Notes under the pieces: generated by a model
The model's input: the letters and a program-made list of their open reading frames with translations, nothing else
Told to the model about the DNA's origin: nothing
The model's database searches: none
Shown here: one piece after another, positions 61,830-64,000 of the stretch
Numbering within the stretch: position 1 is the stretch's first letter
How the letters are laid out: each line of letters opens with the position of its first letter
Origin: Metopolophium dirhodum
Taxonomy: Eukaryota; Arthropoda; Insecta; Hemiptera; Aphididae
Assembly (NCBI RefSeq): GCF_019925205.1
Contig: NC_083563.1
Location: 2,232,001-2,296,000, forward strand
Length of the DNA stretch: 64,000 nucleotides
Direction: 5' to 3'
Made by a program: the position numbers and the translations under genes

Positions 61830-63880
61830 CTGAAAGAAACACCCCACAATATAATATATTTGATTTACTGCGCTCTATAACGGGGAGTTGTTTATACACT
61901 TTTACATTTTAAGGTGGCCGGCCGTCTGTAATTGGGTCTTTTGTTGGACCTCAATTGAATGAATCGCAAACGTGAATACTTGACACAACATTTTTTTCCC
62001 TTTAGTTTATTCCTTCTACTGTAGTAAGTTTTCAATTATTTAATAAACTGTGTTTGAAAACGTTTCGGAGCGGCTATCTGCCAGTGACATTTGTTTACTC
62101 TTTCGAGTTCACCGGTGCGGTAATCAAATTCAATTTACCATGTTTATTTGTTTTTTTGGATTCTATTGATATAAACACAAGATGTAATATATCTATAAGC
62201 GATACAAAAAAAAAAATAAATTATTTTGACCTCTTAACTGATAAACATAATTTTTATTTTGGTTTTACGTCAAACATGTTTCATTTTTAATGCTAGGTGT
62301 AAAATGTACCTGCAATAGTAGGTGTCTGATCTATAGTGTGTATAGATTGTAAGTAGGTATACAACACTTATGTAATTAGTTTGACTGTATGCCACATAGA
62401 ATTGTGAAATTATAATAAATACCTACCTACATTGTTTTATGAATTAATGAAATTGTTAGAAAAAGTTTTAGAATATTTATATATAATTAATATTATAGGT
62501 ACCTATTGGCTATTACCAATGAAAACCTATGCAATTATTGTAATTAAAAACATTATATTAATTGTAATAGTTGAAATTGTTGATCAAAATACTTTTTGCA
62601 TGGGCATAATATTGAATTTATATTATCTTTAATTCTATAAAAACGTGTAGTACCTATAGTCTATAGAATATAGGTAAGTGATAAGTTTGACATTATAATA
62701 TAATAATATTAAAGTAACGATATAACGAATAATACATGCTACTCGTGAGTACCTATATATTTGAGTGTAACAAGAAATGTATTAAGTTTTCAATGATGTT
62801 TTTATTTTCATAATATATATATTATATTTTCTCTTCAATATTTTTTTTTTGCATAGATATTATAATATTAAGTGATTTTAAATGTACATATTATAATCCC
62901 TATTAGATCCTAGATATAGATCATTAATTTTATCTATAATATAGGTAATACTCGTAGATATTTCGATTGTCTGATTAATTTTTCTAATTATAAAGATATA
63001 CTACTGCTATGGCAATCATTGAAAAAAACTGCAGACAATCATATTTCTAAGCATGTTTACATATTAATATATTATGCCCATGTACTTAATACCTCGTGTC
63101 TGATTAAGTTCTATGAAGTTTCTATTAAGTGTATTATTCGTAGAGACTTCTTTCCTCGCTTTATTACTTGAAAATATTGCATAATATTATAATATGTGAT
63201 ATGATGTAATTAATTGCTCTTACATACCACCAGCACAGGTTACTGGCTTTAATAAATTAAAGAACAATAAGTTGATATGTTAACCCACATAATAGAAGTA
63301 AAACATGACCACTTATGTTTGAATATAATTATTATTTGTACTTAATCCTAAATAAGCCCAATAAGTTTTTAGTCGATTTTGTGAAATAGCACAAGGGAAG
63401 TGGTCCATTTTTCGGTATACTATTTGAATTTAAAATTAAAACCTGATGGTAAACTCTAAATACAATATTGTTTTTCATAAGTGAATTCCTTGTTACTAAT
63501 ACGTGTGGAATCGAATACCTATATTGTTATAAATAAAATAAATGCTTGATTGTGTTAACAAAAATCTACGGTGATGCGTGGAAATCAGCAACCGAAAAGA
63601 ACTTGTTAAAATTATAGTTTGGTTAAATCAATTTTTTTTTCTTCGTACGACAATTTATTGATGTAAGGTGTTGTTAAGAAAACTACCTATGTATAACATG
63701 TATATATATATTCTGTAGCCACAAGTGTAGTATAAATATATATATATAATATCTGTTATCGATTAAATGATTTTTGTCAATGAATGAACAGCGTATCGTA
63801 TTGTATGGGATGTATCGCGTTGAGTGCACCGTGCACGCGTAATTTGATCGCAATCTATATTTTTCGAAAAAAAAAAAAGA
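61830..63880. other. non-coding AT-rich stretch
   Basis: Nothing recognisable apart from short simple repeats. Confidence 0.5.
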
Positions 63881-63928
63881 ATGGAAAAAATGGAAACTGA
63901 ATGGCTGCGGAGTCAAAAGGTCCAGCGG
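63881..63928 (+). CDS. weak candidate first coding exon at right edge
   Basis: ATG in purine context (AAAGAATGG), 16 codons MEKMETEWLRSQKVQR, then a strong donor CGG|GTAAGG at 63929. The continuation would lie beyond the window. Unrecognised and possibly fortuitous. Confidence 0.2.
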
Positions 63929-64000
63929 GTAAGGATGGAATCGATAGGATTTTTACCGATGCGCCCACATTGATGACAGTTGTGTTCCACTTTTGTATAA

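Noticed and set aside
1..64000. CRISPR arrays, rRNA genes or bacterial-type operons
   Set aside because: No regularly spaced direct repeats, rRNA signatures or closely packed ORFs; the window is eukaryotic nuclear DNA.

Overview
The window looks like nuclear DNA of a sap-sucking hemipteran, most likely an aphid. It is strongly AT-rich, its genes are split by introns from 62 bp to over 5 kb, it is crowded with small inverted-repeat transposons, and it carries the hexamer TAGGTA / TACCTA hundreds of times, which from memory is a hallmark of aphid intergenic DNA. No prokaryotic or viral genes were seen. The species call is an inference; no alignment was run.

The only clear protein-coding content is a head-to-tail pair of minus-strand genes for FLVCR-family major-facilitator transporters (relatives of vertebrate FLVCR1/2, choline/ethanolamine and heme-linked transporters). 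Paralog A is cut by the left edge: exon 1 (1622-1897), exon 2 (671-895) and the first nine codons of exon 3 (1-27). Paralog B is complete: seven coding exons between 36299 and 19569 that join in frame into 466 residues with consensus splice sites, a TGA stop and an overlapping-distance AATAAA signal. The two share exon lengths, intron positions and phases where both are visible, and about two thirds identity in exon 2, so they are an old tandem duplication.

Region by region: 1-1.9 kb paralog A, with a MITE filling most of its intron 2. 1.9-19.5 kb is non-coding and repeat-bearing (LINE gag-like remnant near 2.8 kb, hAT MITE at 7.8 kb, palindromic TTAA-flanked elements at 17.5-18.4 kb), with two unusually GC/CpG-rich islands at 9.36-9.95 and 11.03-11.57 kb that may be a promoter. 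19.5-36.3 kb is paralog B, whose introns hold several copies of one long inverted-repeat family and a LINE RNase H-like remnant. 36.3-36.5 kb is its likely promoter. 38-64 kb contains no gene I can recognise: a 1,499-bp hAT transposon with perfect 8-bp target duplications and a truncated transposase (40676-42174), two further MITEs with target duplications, a 44-nt perfect-type palindrome, microsatellites and a series of GC-rich islands (44.5-45.2, 46.2-47.2, 48.9-50.0, 54.1-55.4, 58.5-59.4 kb) that could be promoters or first exons of a gene lying mostly outside the window. A few short open stretches with good splice-site context are listed as weak exon candidates.

Functionally, only the transporter pair can be interpreted: two plasma- or organelle-membrane solute carriers with probably diverged substrate pockets or expression. 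Everything else is mobile-element debris and possible regulatory DNA.
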